A stretch of 64,000 bases of DNA, taken from assembly GCF_009915155.1 (NCBI RefSeq), contig NZ_JAABLM010000006.1:124001-188000 (forward strand). Reading direction: 5' to 3'. This DNA is from Flavobacterium ichthyis (lineage in GTDB: Bacteria > Bacteroidota > Bacteroidia > Flavobacteriales > Flavobacteriaceae). Position 1 is the stretch's first letter, and each line of letters opens with the position of its first letter. Below are positions 27,475 to 35,859 of the stretch, in pieces. The translations under genes and the position numbers were made by a program. Under the pieces are notes generated by a model. That model was given only the letters and a program-made list of their open reading frames with translations, did no database searches and had not been told where the DNA came from.

Positions 27475-28542
27475 CCTGCGGAAAATTCCTAAATCGACTT
27501 TTACAGAAAAAATATTGGAGTATAAAGCCACACTTTGATCGCCAATATCAGTTAAAGCGTAATCTACTTGAACACCTCTGTATTTAAAACCCACGCCAAT
27601 GTTTGGTTGGAAACCTATTTTTTCTGTACCATCAATTTGCATAACATTTTGGAAATTTCCCGCTCCAGCTCTGAGAAAAACCAAATCGGTATAACCAAAT
27701 TCTACCCCAATTGCCGGATCAATGCTTACAAAATCAGTAGAAATAATGTCATTAGTTTGGGCAAAATTCATGTTGAGGTTTGCCGCCGCTAAAATGCTGT
27801 AATCGTAGCGAATGATGAATTTTTTGGCAATTCCAAATTGTGCTTTTGGCATGGTAATTTCGGAATCTTCGGGTAGTTCTTGATTTTCTCCGGGAATAGC
27901 ATCTTTAATTTTGTTGAATTCTTCCTCGTTGATATTCCAAATGTTGTATGTAGTGGTAATGTCGCGAAGCATTAAGCCAAATTTCCAATCGTTACGTTCA
28001 AATTGTAAACCGGCATCAAAACCAAATCCCCATGAACTGGCGAAATCTCCAATAATTCTACGGATTACTTTGGCATTAATGCCGTATTGTAGTCCTGGAA
28101 TTTTTAATTTTCGGGCGTAAGAAAATGTCACGCCGTAATCAGCTGTAGAAAAAAGACTGATTCGGTTATAATCAATATTTCCTTCGCTGTCAATTAATTG
28201 TGTGGTGTTTAAAATATCGTCAACCCCAAAACGGATGAGATGAAGTCCCCAAGCGCTTTCATTGTCGATTGGCATGGCAAACCCGGCATAATCATATTGA
28301 GCAATGTTAGCAAAATAACTCGCATGCATGAGCGACACTTGTTTATCTTCAAGATTTACCAAACCTGCGGGATTCCAATACCCAGATGTTACATCGGCAA
28401 CGCTTGCTGTCACAGCGTTACTCATTCCCATTGCAGCAGCATCAACACCAATATTCATAAACTCGTTTGAATATTTACGAACGGTTTGCGCTTGCACAAA
28501 AATTGTTGCGGATAAAAATGCGGCAATAATGAGTTTTTTCAA
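27472..28542 (-). CDS. PorV/PorQ family outer-membrane protein
   Basis: A 356-residue FadL-like barrel of the PorV/PorQ family. A signal peptide (MKKLIIAAFLSATIFVQAQ) begins at a TTG codon, the only start compatible with it. VRKYSNEFMNIGVDAAAMGM and VADVTSGYWNPAGLVNL are the conserved N-terminal signature of the family. It ends in a typical outer-membrane strand, SNIFSVKVDLGIFRR. In T9SS, PorV shuttles substrates from the translocon, while PorQ belongs to the attachment complex. The gene context gives no hint which one this resembles, and many Bacteroidetes carry additional uncharacterised paralogues. I consider it a paralogue. Confidence 0.8.
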   Translation of the reverse strand: MKKLIIAAFLSATIFVQAQTVRKYSNEFMNIGVDAAAMGMSNAVTASVADVTSGYWNPAGLVNLEDKQVSLMHASYFANIAQYDYAGFAMPIDNESAWGLHLIRFGVDDILNTTQLIDSEGNIDYNRISLFSTADYGVTFSYARKLKIPGLQYGINAKVIRRIIGDFASSWGFGFDAGLQFERNDWKFGLMLRDITTTYNIWNINEEEFNKIKDAIPGENQELPEDSEITMPKAQFGIAKKFIIRYDYSILAAANLNMNFAQTNDIISTDFVSIDPAIGVEFGYTDLVFLRAGAGNFQNVMQIDGTEKIGFQPNIGVGFKYRGVQVDYALTDIGDQSVALYSNIFSVKVDLGIFRR

Positions 28543-28701
28543 AGCCTGAAGGGTTAAAAATAGCGATTTTTAAATTTTTCCAAAAGTATAAATTTTTATC
28601 GAGCCAAAAACTACTTTTCGGTTTGGTAAAAAATCTTGACAAAAGAACGTAGTAAACTGTCAAGTTATTGTATTAAATTTGTGCAGAAACAAAAAAAACA
28701 G

Positions 28702-29439
28702 ATGAAAATCAAAGCGCATATTCCTAACTTTATTACGTTGCTCAATCTTTTATCGGGCTGTTTTGCCTTGATTTTTGTAACCCATAATGACTTCCTGTTG
28801 GCATTCTCGTTTGTGGCACTTGGAATTTTTTTAGATTTTTTTGACGGTTTTTTTGCCCGAATTTTAAAAGTTCCTAGTGCTTTGGGATTACAACTCGATT
28901 CGCTTGCGGATATGGTGACAAGTGGCGTAGTTCCTGGATTTGTTATGTATAAAATGATGCATCAATCGCTTGGTTTTCCGGCTTATGAATGGAGCGATTT
29001 TGCGTTGCCTTTTGCAGGATTTTTAATTACTTTAGGGTCGTGTTATCGTTTGGCAAAATTTAATATTGATACAAGGCAAACCGATAGTTTTATTGGGTTA
29101 CCAACACCTGGAAATGCACTTTTTATAATGTCGCTACCAATTATTGCAATGCAAAATAAATTTCCTTTTATCAGCGAAATGTTCGAGAATTTTTATTTTT
29201 TATTGGGAATTGCGGTTTTAAGTGCTTATATGATGAACGCTGAAATTCCGCTTTTTTCTTTGAAGATTAAAGAATTTACTTGGAAAAAAATGCAATTACC
29301 TGTTTTCTTTTTATTGGCCTCATTGGTAATGTTGATTTTTTTGAAAATGTTAGCCGTACCGTTGATTATTATCTTTTACATTTGCCTTTCGGTGGGATTG
29401 AATTTTTCTAAAACGAAGGTAAAAGCCAGCGATTTTTAA
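28702..29439 (+). CDS. pssA: CDP-diacylglycerol--serine O-phosphatidyltransferase
   Basis: A 245-residue membrane enzyme that makes phosphatidylserine from CDP-diacylglycerol and serine, the first step to phosphatidylethanolamine. The CDP-alcohol phosphotransferase motif is complete: DGFFAR, eight residues, then GLQLDSLADM. Six to eight hydrophobic helices cover the rest of the protein. The motif begins near residue 52, as is usual for PssA. ATG 28702 (MKIKAHIPNFITLLNLLSG) is chosen because the upstream TTG at 28636 would add a lysine-rich extension not expected in the family. A related phosphatidylglycerophosphate synthase is less likely because of the N-terminal IPNFITLLNLLSGC pattern. Confidence 0.92.
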   Translation: MKIKAHIPNFITLLNLLSGCFALIFVTHNDFLLAFSFVALGIFLDFFDGFFARILKVPSALGLQLDSLADMVTSGVVPGFVMYKMMHQSLGFPAYEWSDFALPFAGFLITLGSCYRLAKFNIDTRQTDSFIGLPTPGNALFIMSLPIIAMQNKFPFISEMFENFYFLLGIAVLSAYMMNAEIPLFSLKIKEFTWKKMQLPVFFLLASLVMLIFLKMLAVPLIIIFYICLSVGLNFSKTKVKASDF

Positions 29440-29487
29440 GTTGCCGTTTGTTACGAAGGATTCCAAAAATGCCTTTTTGATTATTTC

Positions 29488-29570
29488 CTAGCCCTGATTG
29501 TAGCGGAAATCCTGCCGCAATGAAGCTTGCGGAATTGCGGGAGATTGCAGCGGAAAGCAGGAATAGGGAT
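29488..29570. repeat. Structured REP-like element with internal direct repeat
   Basis: This 83-base element lies 48 bases after pssA. It contains a near-identical direct repeat (GATTGTAGCGGAAA at 29496 and GATTGCAGCGGAAA at 29543), a perfect inner hairpin CCGCAA-tgaagc-TTGCGG (29515-29532), and outer arms CCCT/AGGG and CCTGC/GCAGG. It is more GC-rich than its surroundings. I recall similar sequences scattered through Flavobacterium genomes, but cannot verify that here. No coding frame fits. Confidence 0.55.
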
Positions 29571-29633
29571 GGCAAAGGTGCCAAATGTGTTGCTCCAAAA
29601 AAAAACTCTGGAAAATTTTTCTATTTTTAAATC

Positions 29634-30485
29634 ATGAAAAAAGCGTCGAGTAAAGCAAAAGCAAAGTCGCGGAAAGTGGTCAAAAGACCGTGGCTTTCGG
29701 GCTTGCGGCTGAAGGTTTTGCTGTGGATTTTGGCGGTTGCGATTATGGGTGGTTTGGGCTATCATTATCGTGTGGCATTGGCGTATTATTTTAGTTTTAA
29801 AACCGATAAAAAGCTTTCGCCGAAGGAGAAAAAATTGGCTGAAGCTAGAATTAAAGATGTTTTAGAAGGACATGAAGGGAAAATTTTCGGGTTTGATGTT
29901 TCGGAATATCAAGGGATGATTGATTGGGAAAAGGCAAGGAATATTCAGCAAAAATATCCGCTGGAATTTGTTTTTGTTCGTGCTACGGCTGGAAAAAATA
30001 GGGTGGATGCGAAGTTTTTGCGGAACTGGAAATCGGCAAAAAAACATAATTTGGTTCGTGGTGCTTATCATTATTATCGCCCAAATGAAAATTCTTTGGA
30101 ACAAGCCAAAAATTTTATTAAAACCGTAAAATTGATCAAAGGTGATTTGCCTCCGGTTTTGGATATTGAGCAATTGCCTAAAAATCAATCAATTGACAGT
30201 TTAAAAGTGGGGTTGCAACGCTGGCTTGACAAGGTGGAAGCACATTACAAAGTGAAGCCGATTATATATTCGGGAGAAAGTTATTACCGGGATTTTTTAG
30301 AGGAAGAATTTTCGGAATATTATTTTTGGATTGCCAATTATAATTATTTCGTAGAAGAAATTAAGGATGATTGGTTGTTTTGGCAATTTAGCGAGCAGGC
30401 TACAATTCCCGGAATTAAAGGTTTGGTGGACGTAAATGTTTATAACGGCACGAAAAAACAGCTGTTGTATTACGCGGTTGATTAA
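29634..30485 (+). CDS. Membrane-anchored GH25 lysozyme
   Basis: A 283-residue protein with a very basic N-terminus (KKASSKAKAKSRKVVKR), one membrane segment at about 27-48 (VLLWILAVAIMGGLGYHYRV), and a glycoside hydrolase family 25 domain from about 80 to the end. GH25 enzymes cleave the beta-1,4 bond between MurNAc and GlcNAc. Catalytic features seen are GFDVSEYQGMIDW (Asp near 83) and PVLDIEQLP (the DxE pair near 177), plus VRATAG, GAYHYYRP and FWQFSEQA. The signal-anchor topology suggests it works in the periplasm while held in the inner membrane. It is transcribed towards lptB, with an inverted repeat between the two. Confidence 0.88.
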   Translation: MKKASSKAKAKSRKVVKRPWLSGLRLKVLLWILAVAIMGGLGYHYRVALAYYFSFKTDKKLSPKEKKLAEARIKDVLEGHEGKIFGFDVSEYQGMIDWEKARNIQQKYPLEFVFVRATAGKNRVDAKFLRNWKSAKKHNLVRGAYHYYRPNENSLEQAKNFIKTVKLIKGDLPPVLDIEQLPKNQSIDSLKVGLQRWLDKVEAHYKVKPIIYSGESYYRDFLEEEFSEYYFWIANYNYFVEEIKDDWLFWQFSEQATIPGIKGLVDVNVYNGTKKQLLYYAVD

Positions 30486-30486
30486 C

Positions 30487-30569
30487 GATTTATGATTTAT
30501 GATATTTGATTTATGATATTTGATTTATGATGGTCTAAATTTTAAATCAAATATCGTAAATCATATATC
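30487..30569. repeat. AT-rich tandem plus inverted repeat between convergent genes
   Basis: The left arm has about 2.5 copies of the 14-mer ATGATATTTGATTT. The right arm (30544-30569) is its near-perfect reverse complement, AAATCAAATATCGTAAATCA and following bases. The two arms fill nearly the whole 86-base gap between the GH25 gene and lptB, and could act as a bidirectional terminator. Confidence 0.75.
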
Positions 30570-30571
30570 TA

Positions 30572-31315
30572 TTAGAAATCAAGTTTCTTTTTACGGAGTT
30601 CGAAATTTTGTCCGAGATATACTTTTCTTACCATTTCGTCTTCCACAAGTTCTTCGGGAACTCCAGCTTTTAAAATTCCACCTTCAAACATTAAGTAAGT
30701 TTTATCAGTAATGGCGAGGGTTTCCTGAACGTTATGATCCGTGATTAAGATTCCGATATTTTTATTTTTGAGTTGTGCTACAATTCGCTGAATATCTTCA
30801 ACAGCAACGGGATCCACGCCTGCAAAGGGTTCGTCTAACAAAATAAATTTTGGATCTGTTGCCAAAGCGCGAGCAATTTCGGTTCGGCGTCTTTCGCCAC
30901 CTGAAAGTAAATCGCCACGGTTGGTACGAATGTGATTCAAGCTAAATTCTGAGATTAAACTTTCCATTTTTGCTTCTTGTTCATCTTTCGTAAGATTGGT
31001 CAATTGCAAAACACTCATAATGTTATCTTCAATGCTGAGTTTTCTAAAAACCGAGGCTTCTTGGGCAAGATAACCTATACCGTTTTGAGCTCGCTTGTAC
31101 ATTGGATAATCGGTAATTTCTGTTTTGTCTAAGAAAATTTTTCCGCTGTTAGGTTTTACTAATCCTACAATCATGTAGAAAGAAGTTGTTTTTCCGGCAC
31201 CATTTGGTCCTAAAAGCCCCACAATTTCGCCTTGATTAACTTCCACGGAAATGCCTTTTACAACGCTTCTGCCTTTGTATGTTTTGATTAAATTTTCAGC
31301 TCTTAACTTCATCAT
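30572..31315 (-). CDS. lptB: LPS export ABC transporter ATP-binding protein
   Basis: A 247-residue ATPase that, with LptF/LptG, extracts lipopolysaccharide from the inner membrane. Walker A is GPNGAGKTT (near 38), the Q-loop region is GIGYLAQEASVFRKLSIEDN, the signature is LLSGGERRRTEIARALA, Walker B is PKFILLDEPFAGVDP, and the switch His lies in ILITDHNVQETL. GIGYLAQE and ERRRTEIARAL are typical of LptB rather than of amino-acid (LivF) transporters. The gene stands alone, with ATG starts at 31315 or 31312. It makes functional sense in a window rich in LPS and surface glycan genes. Confidence 0.93.
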   Translation of the reverse strand: MMKLRAENLIKTYKGRSVVKGISVEVNQGEIVGLLGPNGAGKTTSFYMIVGLVKPNSGKIFLDKTEITDYPMYKRAQNGIGYLAQEASVFRKLSIEDNIMSVLQLTNLTKDEQEAKMESLISEFSLNHIRTNRGDLLSGGERRRTEIARALATDPKFILLDEPFAGVDPVAVEDIQRIVAQLKNKNIGILITDHNVQETLAITDKTYLMFEGGILKAGVPEELVEDEMVRKVYLGQNFELRKKKLDF

Positions 31316-31429
31316 TGAATGGAAAATTTTTGAGATAATGAATTATCGCAAAGTCACTTTTTATGGCACAAATAAAATTAAAATTTGTCAATCGCTTATT
31401 TGAATTAACAAATAATTGCATCAGGGTTA

Positions 31430-31777
31430 TTATTGATTATTTTCCAATGCTTCCCAAAATTCATAAGCACGACGCAAATGCGGAATGACAATCGTTCCGC
31501 CAACTAAAGTAGCAATACTCATGGCTTCCATCATTTCGGCACGAGAAATTCCTTGTTTGAAGGCAGTTTCCAAATGATATTTGATACAATCATCGCAACG
31601 CAAAACGGCTGAAGCTACTAAGCCAAGAAGTTCTTTGGTTTTCACATCCAAAGCGCCTTCCATGTAAGCATTGGTGTCAAGATTAAAAATTCTTTTAATT
31701 ACTTTATTATCGTCTGCCAGCAATTTATCATTCATTACTTGGCGGTAATCATTAAATTCTTTAACTAAGTTGCTCAT
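31430..31777 (-). CDS. Carboxymuconolactone decarboxylase (AhpD-like) family protein
   Basis: A 115-residue all-helical protein of the CMD family. CDDCIKYHLETAFKQGIS near 58 contains the CxxC...H motif of AhpD-like peroxidase helpers. VASAVLRC precedes it and EAMSIATLVGGTI follows. Members are usually cytoplasmic oligomers with peroxidase or disulfide reductase activity. The gene overlaps the 3' end of tatC by 17 bases and is the last of the kdsD-tatC-CMD operon. Substrate and partner are not evident. Confidence 0.87.
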   Translation of the reverse strand: MSNLVKEFNDYRQVMNDKLLADDNKVIKRIFNLDTNAYMEGALDVKTKELLGLVASAVLRCDDCIKYHLETAFKQGISRAEMMEAMSIATLVGGTIVIPHLRRAYEFWEALENNQ

Positions 31778-32591
31778 TTTTTAATTTTGCTTTAAGTACC
31801 CAACCAGAAATCAGGATACTAAATTCGTATAAAATCATTAACGGAATTGTTACAATTATTTGACTTACAATGTCTGGTGGTGTTACGATTGCCGCAACGA
31901 TAAGAATAATTACCAAACTGTGTTTTCGGTATTTGCGAAGGAATGACGGGTTCACTAATCCCAGTTTAGATAAGAAAAACATTACAATAGGTAATTCAAA
32001 AACTAAACCACAAGAAATCGTAGTGCTTCTTACCAAGGAAATATAACTGTCAATATCAATATTATTTTCAATTTGCTGACTTACTTGGTATCCCGCTAAA
32101 AAATTGATAGACAGCGGACAAATGATAAAGTAACCAAATAACACTCCTAAGAAAAATAAAATTGATGAAATGGCGATAAAAAGTTTGGCTTGCTTTTTTT
32201 CTTTATCATACAAAGCCGGACTGATAAAGAGCCACATTTGCCACAATACGAAAGGAAATGCCAAAATAAAGCCAGCAGTAATTGAGGTCCAGATGTGAGC
32301 ATTAAATTGCCCCGACATAACTCGGCTTTGAATATCAAAATTAACCTGATTATTGCAAAAACCTTCACCGGTTCCGCCGAAAAATTTACTTGCTTCGCAA
32401 AACCAATGGTAAGTGATAAAATCAGGATTTTTAGGTCCAAATATAATGTTATCAAATATAAAATCAGCAAAGTAAAATGCTACTGCAGCTGCTATTACAA
32501 TTGCCAAAGTGCTTCTGATAAGCAACCAGCGTAATTCCTCTAAATGGTCGAGAAAAGACATCTCTCCCGGATTTTTTTTTGTTTTCGCCAT
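31761..32591 (-). CDS. tatC: Sec-independent protein translocase TatC
   Basis: A 276-residue inner-membrane protein with six hydrophobic helices. It is the receptor of the twin-arginine pathway that exports folded proteins. MSFLDHLEELRWLLIRS near residue 9 is the conserved N-terminal cytoplasmic motif, and FELPIVMFFLSKLGLV and VVAAIVTPPDIVSQI-like segments (IILIVAAIVTPPDIVSQ) near 225 match the family. It carries an insertion in the first periplasmic loop (about 50-90, with FCEASKFFGGTGEGFC) that is seen in Bacteroidetes TatC. It lies six bases after kdsD and overlaps the CMD gene. No tatA/B gene is adjacent. Confidence 0.94.
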   Translation of the reverse strand: MAKTKKNPGEMSFLDHLEELRWLLIRSTLAIVIAAAVAFYFADFIFDNIIFGPKNPDFITYHWFCEASKFFGGTGEGFCNNQVNFDIQSRVMSGQFNAHIWTSITAGFILAFPFVLWQMWLFISPALYDKEKKQAKLFIAISSILFFLGVLFGYFIICPLSINFLAGYQVSQQIENNIDIDSYISLVRSTTISCGLVFELPIVMFFLSKLGLVNPSFLRKYRKHSLVIILIVAAIVTPPDIVSQIIVTIPLMILYEFSILISGWVLKAKLKNEQLS

Positions 32592-32597
32592 TATTTT

Positions 32598-33563
32598 TTA
32601 AACAATTCCTTCTTTTAAAATATCATGCAAATGAATGATTCCTAGATATTTGTTATCTTCGGTTACAATCAATTGAGTGATTGAAAAATCTTCCATTAAA
32701 TTTAAAGCTTCAACCGCCATATCAGAAGATTTAATGCTCTTCGGATTTTTGGTCATGATGTCCGAAGCAGTTAAGTTAGAAAAATTATCGTAATTATTCA
32801 ACATTCTTCTGATATCGCCATCGGTAATAATGCCCACGATTTTTTCGTTTTCCACAACAGCGGTTACCCCAAGTCGTTTTTGAGAAATTTCTACGATGGC
32901 TTTTTTAACCGAACACTCCGGACTTACTTCTGGTTTATGCGAAGCATCAAGCATATCTGCCACACGAAGCAATAATTTTTTTCCCAAAGCGCCTCCCGGA
33001 TGGAATTTGGCAAAATCTTCGGCTTTAAAATTGCGGAGCTGCATTAAGCAAATGGCTAAAGCATCGCCTAAAACGAGTTGTGCTGTAGTGCTATTTGTTG
33101 GCGCTAAATTAATCGGGTCACATTCTGTTTCAACATACGCGTTTAAAACGAAATCGGATTGTTTCGCCAAAAAAGAAGTTAAGTTACCGGTAATGGCAAT
33201 TAATTTGTTTCCAAATCTTTTTAAAAGTGGTACTAAAACTTTAATTTCTGGACTATTGCCGCTTTTAGAAATGCAAATTACCACATCACCATTTTGAACC
33301 ATTCCTAAATCACCATGGATGGCTTCGGAGGCATGAAGAAATACCGATGGCGTTCCTGTGGAATTTAGCGTGGCGACAATTTTTTGAGCAATAATCGCAC
33401 TTTTACCTATTCCTGTTATCACTAATCGACCGTTAGAGTGGTAAATAATTTCTACCGCTTTCGCGAAATCATCATTTAAAAAATCAGAGAGTTTTGCAAT
33501 TGCCTCACTTTCAGCTTTAATGGTATTTCGTGCTGAAGCGAGTATGGTATCTTTTTGAATCAA
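32598..33563 (-). CDS. kdsD: D-arabinose-5-phosphate isomerase (KpsF/GutQ family)
   Basis: A 321-residue enzyme that interconverts ribulose 5-phosphate and arabinose 5-phosphate, the first step to KDO in lipid A-core synthesis. A SIS domain covers about 1-180: VITGIGKSAIIAQKIVATLN, SEAIHGDLGMVQNGDVVICI, SKSGNSPEIKVLVPLLKR and AYVETECDPINLAPTNSTTA. Two CBS domains follow, about 205-260 and 270-320. The start is TTG 33563 (reading MIQKDTILASARNTI); a longer frame from 33761 would run into recQ and is not supported. The gene is divergent from recQ across 88 bases and heads the kdsD-tatC-CMD operon. Confidence 0.92.
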   Translation of the reverse strand: MIQKDTILASARNTIKAESEAIAKLSDFLNDDFAKAVEIIYHSNGRLVITGIGKSAIIAQKIVATLNSTGTPSVFLHASEAIHGDLGMVQNGDVVICISKSGNSPEIKVLVPLLKRFGNKLIAITGNLTSFLAKQSDFVLNAYVETECDPINLAPTNSTTAQLVLGDALAICLMQLRNFKAEDFAKFHPGGALGKKLLLRVADMLDASHKPEVSPECSVKKAIVEISQKRLGVTAVVENEKIVGIITDGDIRRMLNNYDNFSNLTASDIMTKNPKSIKSSDMAVEALNLMEDFSITQLIVTEDNKYLGIIHLHDILKEGIV

Positions 33564-33581
33564 AACAGAATTTTTATAAAA

Positions 33582-33612
33582 TTTGTGGTTGTAAAAGAAA
33601 ATTGTATCTTTA
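33582..33612 (+). promoter_or_regulatory. Promoter of recQ
   Basis: TTTG (33582) is followed after 19 bases by TATCTTTA (33605), one mismatch from TAnnTTTG. Transcription would start about 33 bases before the recQ ATG. Confidence 0.55.
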
Positions 33613-33651
33613 TATAATGCAAATTTACGCAAAATACCATATAAATATAGA

Positions 33652-35847
33652 ATGAATTCAAACGAAATTGACATCCACAAAGAACTGAAAAAATTTTTTG
33701 GTTTCGGCCAATTCAAAGGTTTGCAGGAACAAGTTGTCAAGAGTATCATTTCGGGCCACAATACCTTTGTGATTATGCCTACGGGAGGCGGTAAATCTTT
33801 ATGTTACCAACTTCCGGCATTAATTAAAGACGGTACCGCCATTGTGGTTTCCCCCCTTATTGCCTTAATGAAAAACCAGGTTGATGCCATCAGAAGTTTA
33901 TCTTCTGAAAATGGCGTTGCCCACGTTTTAAATTCATCGCTTACCAAAACCGAAATCGCTCAAGTAAAAAAAGACATTGTATCGGGCATTACAAAATTAT
34001 TGTATGTTGCTCCAGAATCATTAACCAAGGAAGAATATACTTCTTTCTTGCGAAGCGTTCCCTTGTCTTTCGTAGCGATAGATGAAGCACATTGCATTTC
34101 GGAGTGGGGTCACGATTTTCGTCCCGAATATCGAAACTTGAGAAACATAATCAAGCAATTGGGCAACATCCCGGTAATTGGTTTAACCGCAACTGCCACG
34201 CCAAAAGTTCAGGAAGATATCTTGAAAAACCTTGATATGACAGATGCTAACACTTTTAAAGCATCGTTTAACAGACCTAATTTGTATTACGAAGTTCGTC
34301 CGAAAACAAAAAATATTGAGTCAGACATTATACGTTTTATCAAGCAACATAAAGGTAAATCAGGAATTATTTATTGCTTAAGCCGAAAGAAAGTAGAAGA
34401 AATTGCGCAGGTTTTACAAGTAAACGGCATTAGTGCGGTTCCATATCACGCTGGTTTAGATGCTAAAACCAGAGCGAAACATCAAGACATGTTTCTAATG
34501 GAAGATGTGGAAGTGGTGGTAGCAACCATTGCTTTTGGTATGGGAATCGATAAACCAGATGTGCGTTTTGTAATTCACCACGATATTCCAAAGTCATTAG
34601 AAAGTTATTATCAAGAAACCGGAAGAGCAGGACGTGATGGTGGAGAAGGTCATTGTTTGGCTTATTATGCATACAAAGATGTAGAAAAACTTGAAAAATT
34701 TATGGCAGGAAAACCCGTGGCTGAACAAGAAATTGGTTTTGCTTTGCTTCAGGAAGTAGTCTCTTATGCCGAAACTTCTATGTCGCGCCGTAAATTTTTA
34801 CTGCATTATTTTGGAGAAGAATTTGACTCCGAAACCGGCGAAGGAGCGGATATGGATGATAATGTTCGGAATCCGAAGAAAAAAGTGGAAGCCAAAGATG
34901 ATGTGGTAAAATTACTTCAAGTAGTTCGAGATACTAAACATCTTTATAAAGCTAAAGAAATTGTTTTTACCCTGATGGGTAAAGTCAATGCTACGATTAA
35001 AGCCCATAAAACGGATGCCCAATCTTTTTTTGGATGTGGAACTGATAAAGACGAACGTTTTTGGATGGCATTAATACGTCAGGTACTGGTCGATGGATAT
35101 CTGTCAAAAGACATCGAAACTTACGGAATTTTAAAATTAACCGAAAAAGGAAAACAATTTATTGCAAATCCTTCTTCTTTTATGATGTCTGAAGACCACG
35201 AATACAAAGAAGGCGAAGACGATTCGATCATCACTTCTTCAAAATCTTCAAACGTGGCAGACGAGGTGTTGACGGGAATTTTAAAAGACCTTCGAAAAAA
35301 AGTTGCCAAAAAGTTAGGCGTTCCTCCGTTTGTAGTTTTTCAAGATCCGTCGATTGAAGATATGGCTTTAAAATATCCGATTTCAATCGAAGAAATGTCA
35401 AATGTTCACGGCGTTGGAGAAGGAAAAGCCAAGAAATATGGTCGAGAATTTGTAGAATTAATTGCCAAATATGTTGAAGAAAATGACATCATTCGGCCGG
35501 ATGATTTGGTAGTAAAATCCACAGGAGCCAATTCAGGGTTGAAGTTATATATTATTCAAAATGTGGATCGAAAATTATCATTAAACGATATTGCTCGAGC
35601 CAAAGGTTTGGACATGGATGCTTTGCTTAAAGAAATGGAGCAAATTGTGTATTCTGGGACGAAACTTAACATTAAATATTGGATTGATGACATTTTAGAC
35701 GAAGACCAGCAAGAAGAAATTCAAGAATATTTCATGGAATCTGAATCGGATAGTATTAAATTAGCACTCAAAGAATTTGACGGCGATTATGATATTGAAG
35801 AACTTCGATTAATGAGAATCAAGTTTATCAGCGAAGTGGCCAATTAA
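33652..35847 (+). CDS. recQ: ATP-dependent DNA helicase RecQ
   Basis: A 731-residue 3'-5' helicase involved in recombination and fork repair. Helicase motifs are in order: FGQFKGLQEQVV (motif 0), MPTGGGKSLCYQLPAL (Walker A, near 42), AIDEAHCISEWGHDFRPEY (DEAH, near 142), GLTATATPKV, GIIYCLSRKKVEE, IAFGMGIDKPDVRFVIHHDI and YYQETGRAGRDGG. An RQC region spans about 350-520, but the usual four-Cys zinc cluster is not evident, as in some Bacteroidetes RecQ. HRDC covers about 545-610 and a C-terminal helix-turn-helix extension (SLNDIARAKGLDMDALLKEM) about 640-731. It converges on the DUF2891 gene with a 12-base gap. Confidence 0.94.
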   Translation: MNSNEIDIHKELKKFFGFGQFKGLQEQVVKSIISGHNTFVIMPTGGGKSLCYQLPALIKDGTAIVVSPLIALMKNQVDAIRSLSSENGVAHVLNSSLTKTEIAQVKKDIVSGITKLLYVAPESLTKEEYTSFLRSVPLSFVAIDEAHCISEWGHDFRPEYRNLRNIIKQLGNIPVIGLTATATPKVQEDILKNLDMTDANTFKASFNRPNLYYEVRPKTKNIESDIIRFIKQHKGKSGIIYCLSRKKVEEIAQVLQVNGISAVPYHAGLDAKTRAKHQDMFLMEDVEVVVATIAFGMGIDKPDVRFVIHHDIPKSLESYYQETGRAGRDGGEGHCLAYYAYKDVEKLEKFMAGKPVAEQEIGFALLQEVVSYAETSMSRRKFLLHYFGEEFDSETGEGADMDDNVRNPKKKVEAKDDVVKLLQVVRDTKHLYKAKEIVFTLMGKVNATIKAHKTDAQSFFGCGTDKDERFWMALIRQVLVDGYLSKDIETYGILKLTEKGKQFIANPSSFMMSEDHEYKEGEDDSIITSSKSSNVADEVLTGILKDLRKKVAKKLGVPPFVVFQDPSIEDMALKYPISIEEMSNVHGVGEGKAKKYGREFVELIAKYVEENDIIRPDDLVVKSTGANSGLKLYIIQNVDRKLSLNDIARAKGLDMDALLKEMEQIVYSGTKLNIKYWIDDILDEDQQEEIQEYFMESESDSIKLALKEFDGDYDIEELRLMRIKFISEVAN

Positions 35848-35859
35848 TTTTTGGTTAAA

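Noticed and set aside
32896..33297. Plus-strand frame of 133 codons
   Set aside because: Antisense to the SIS and first CBS domains of kdsD.
32598..33761. Extended kdsD start at 33761
   Set aside because: It would overlap the recQ start and cross the divergent promoter; the extra 66 residues are not KpsF-like.
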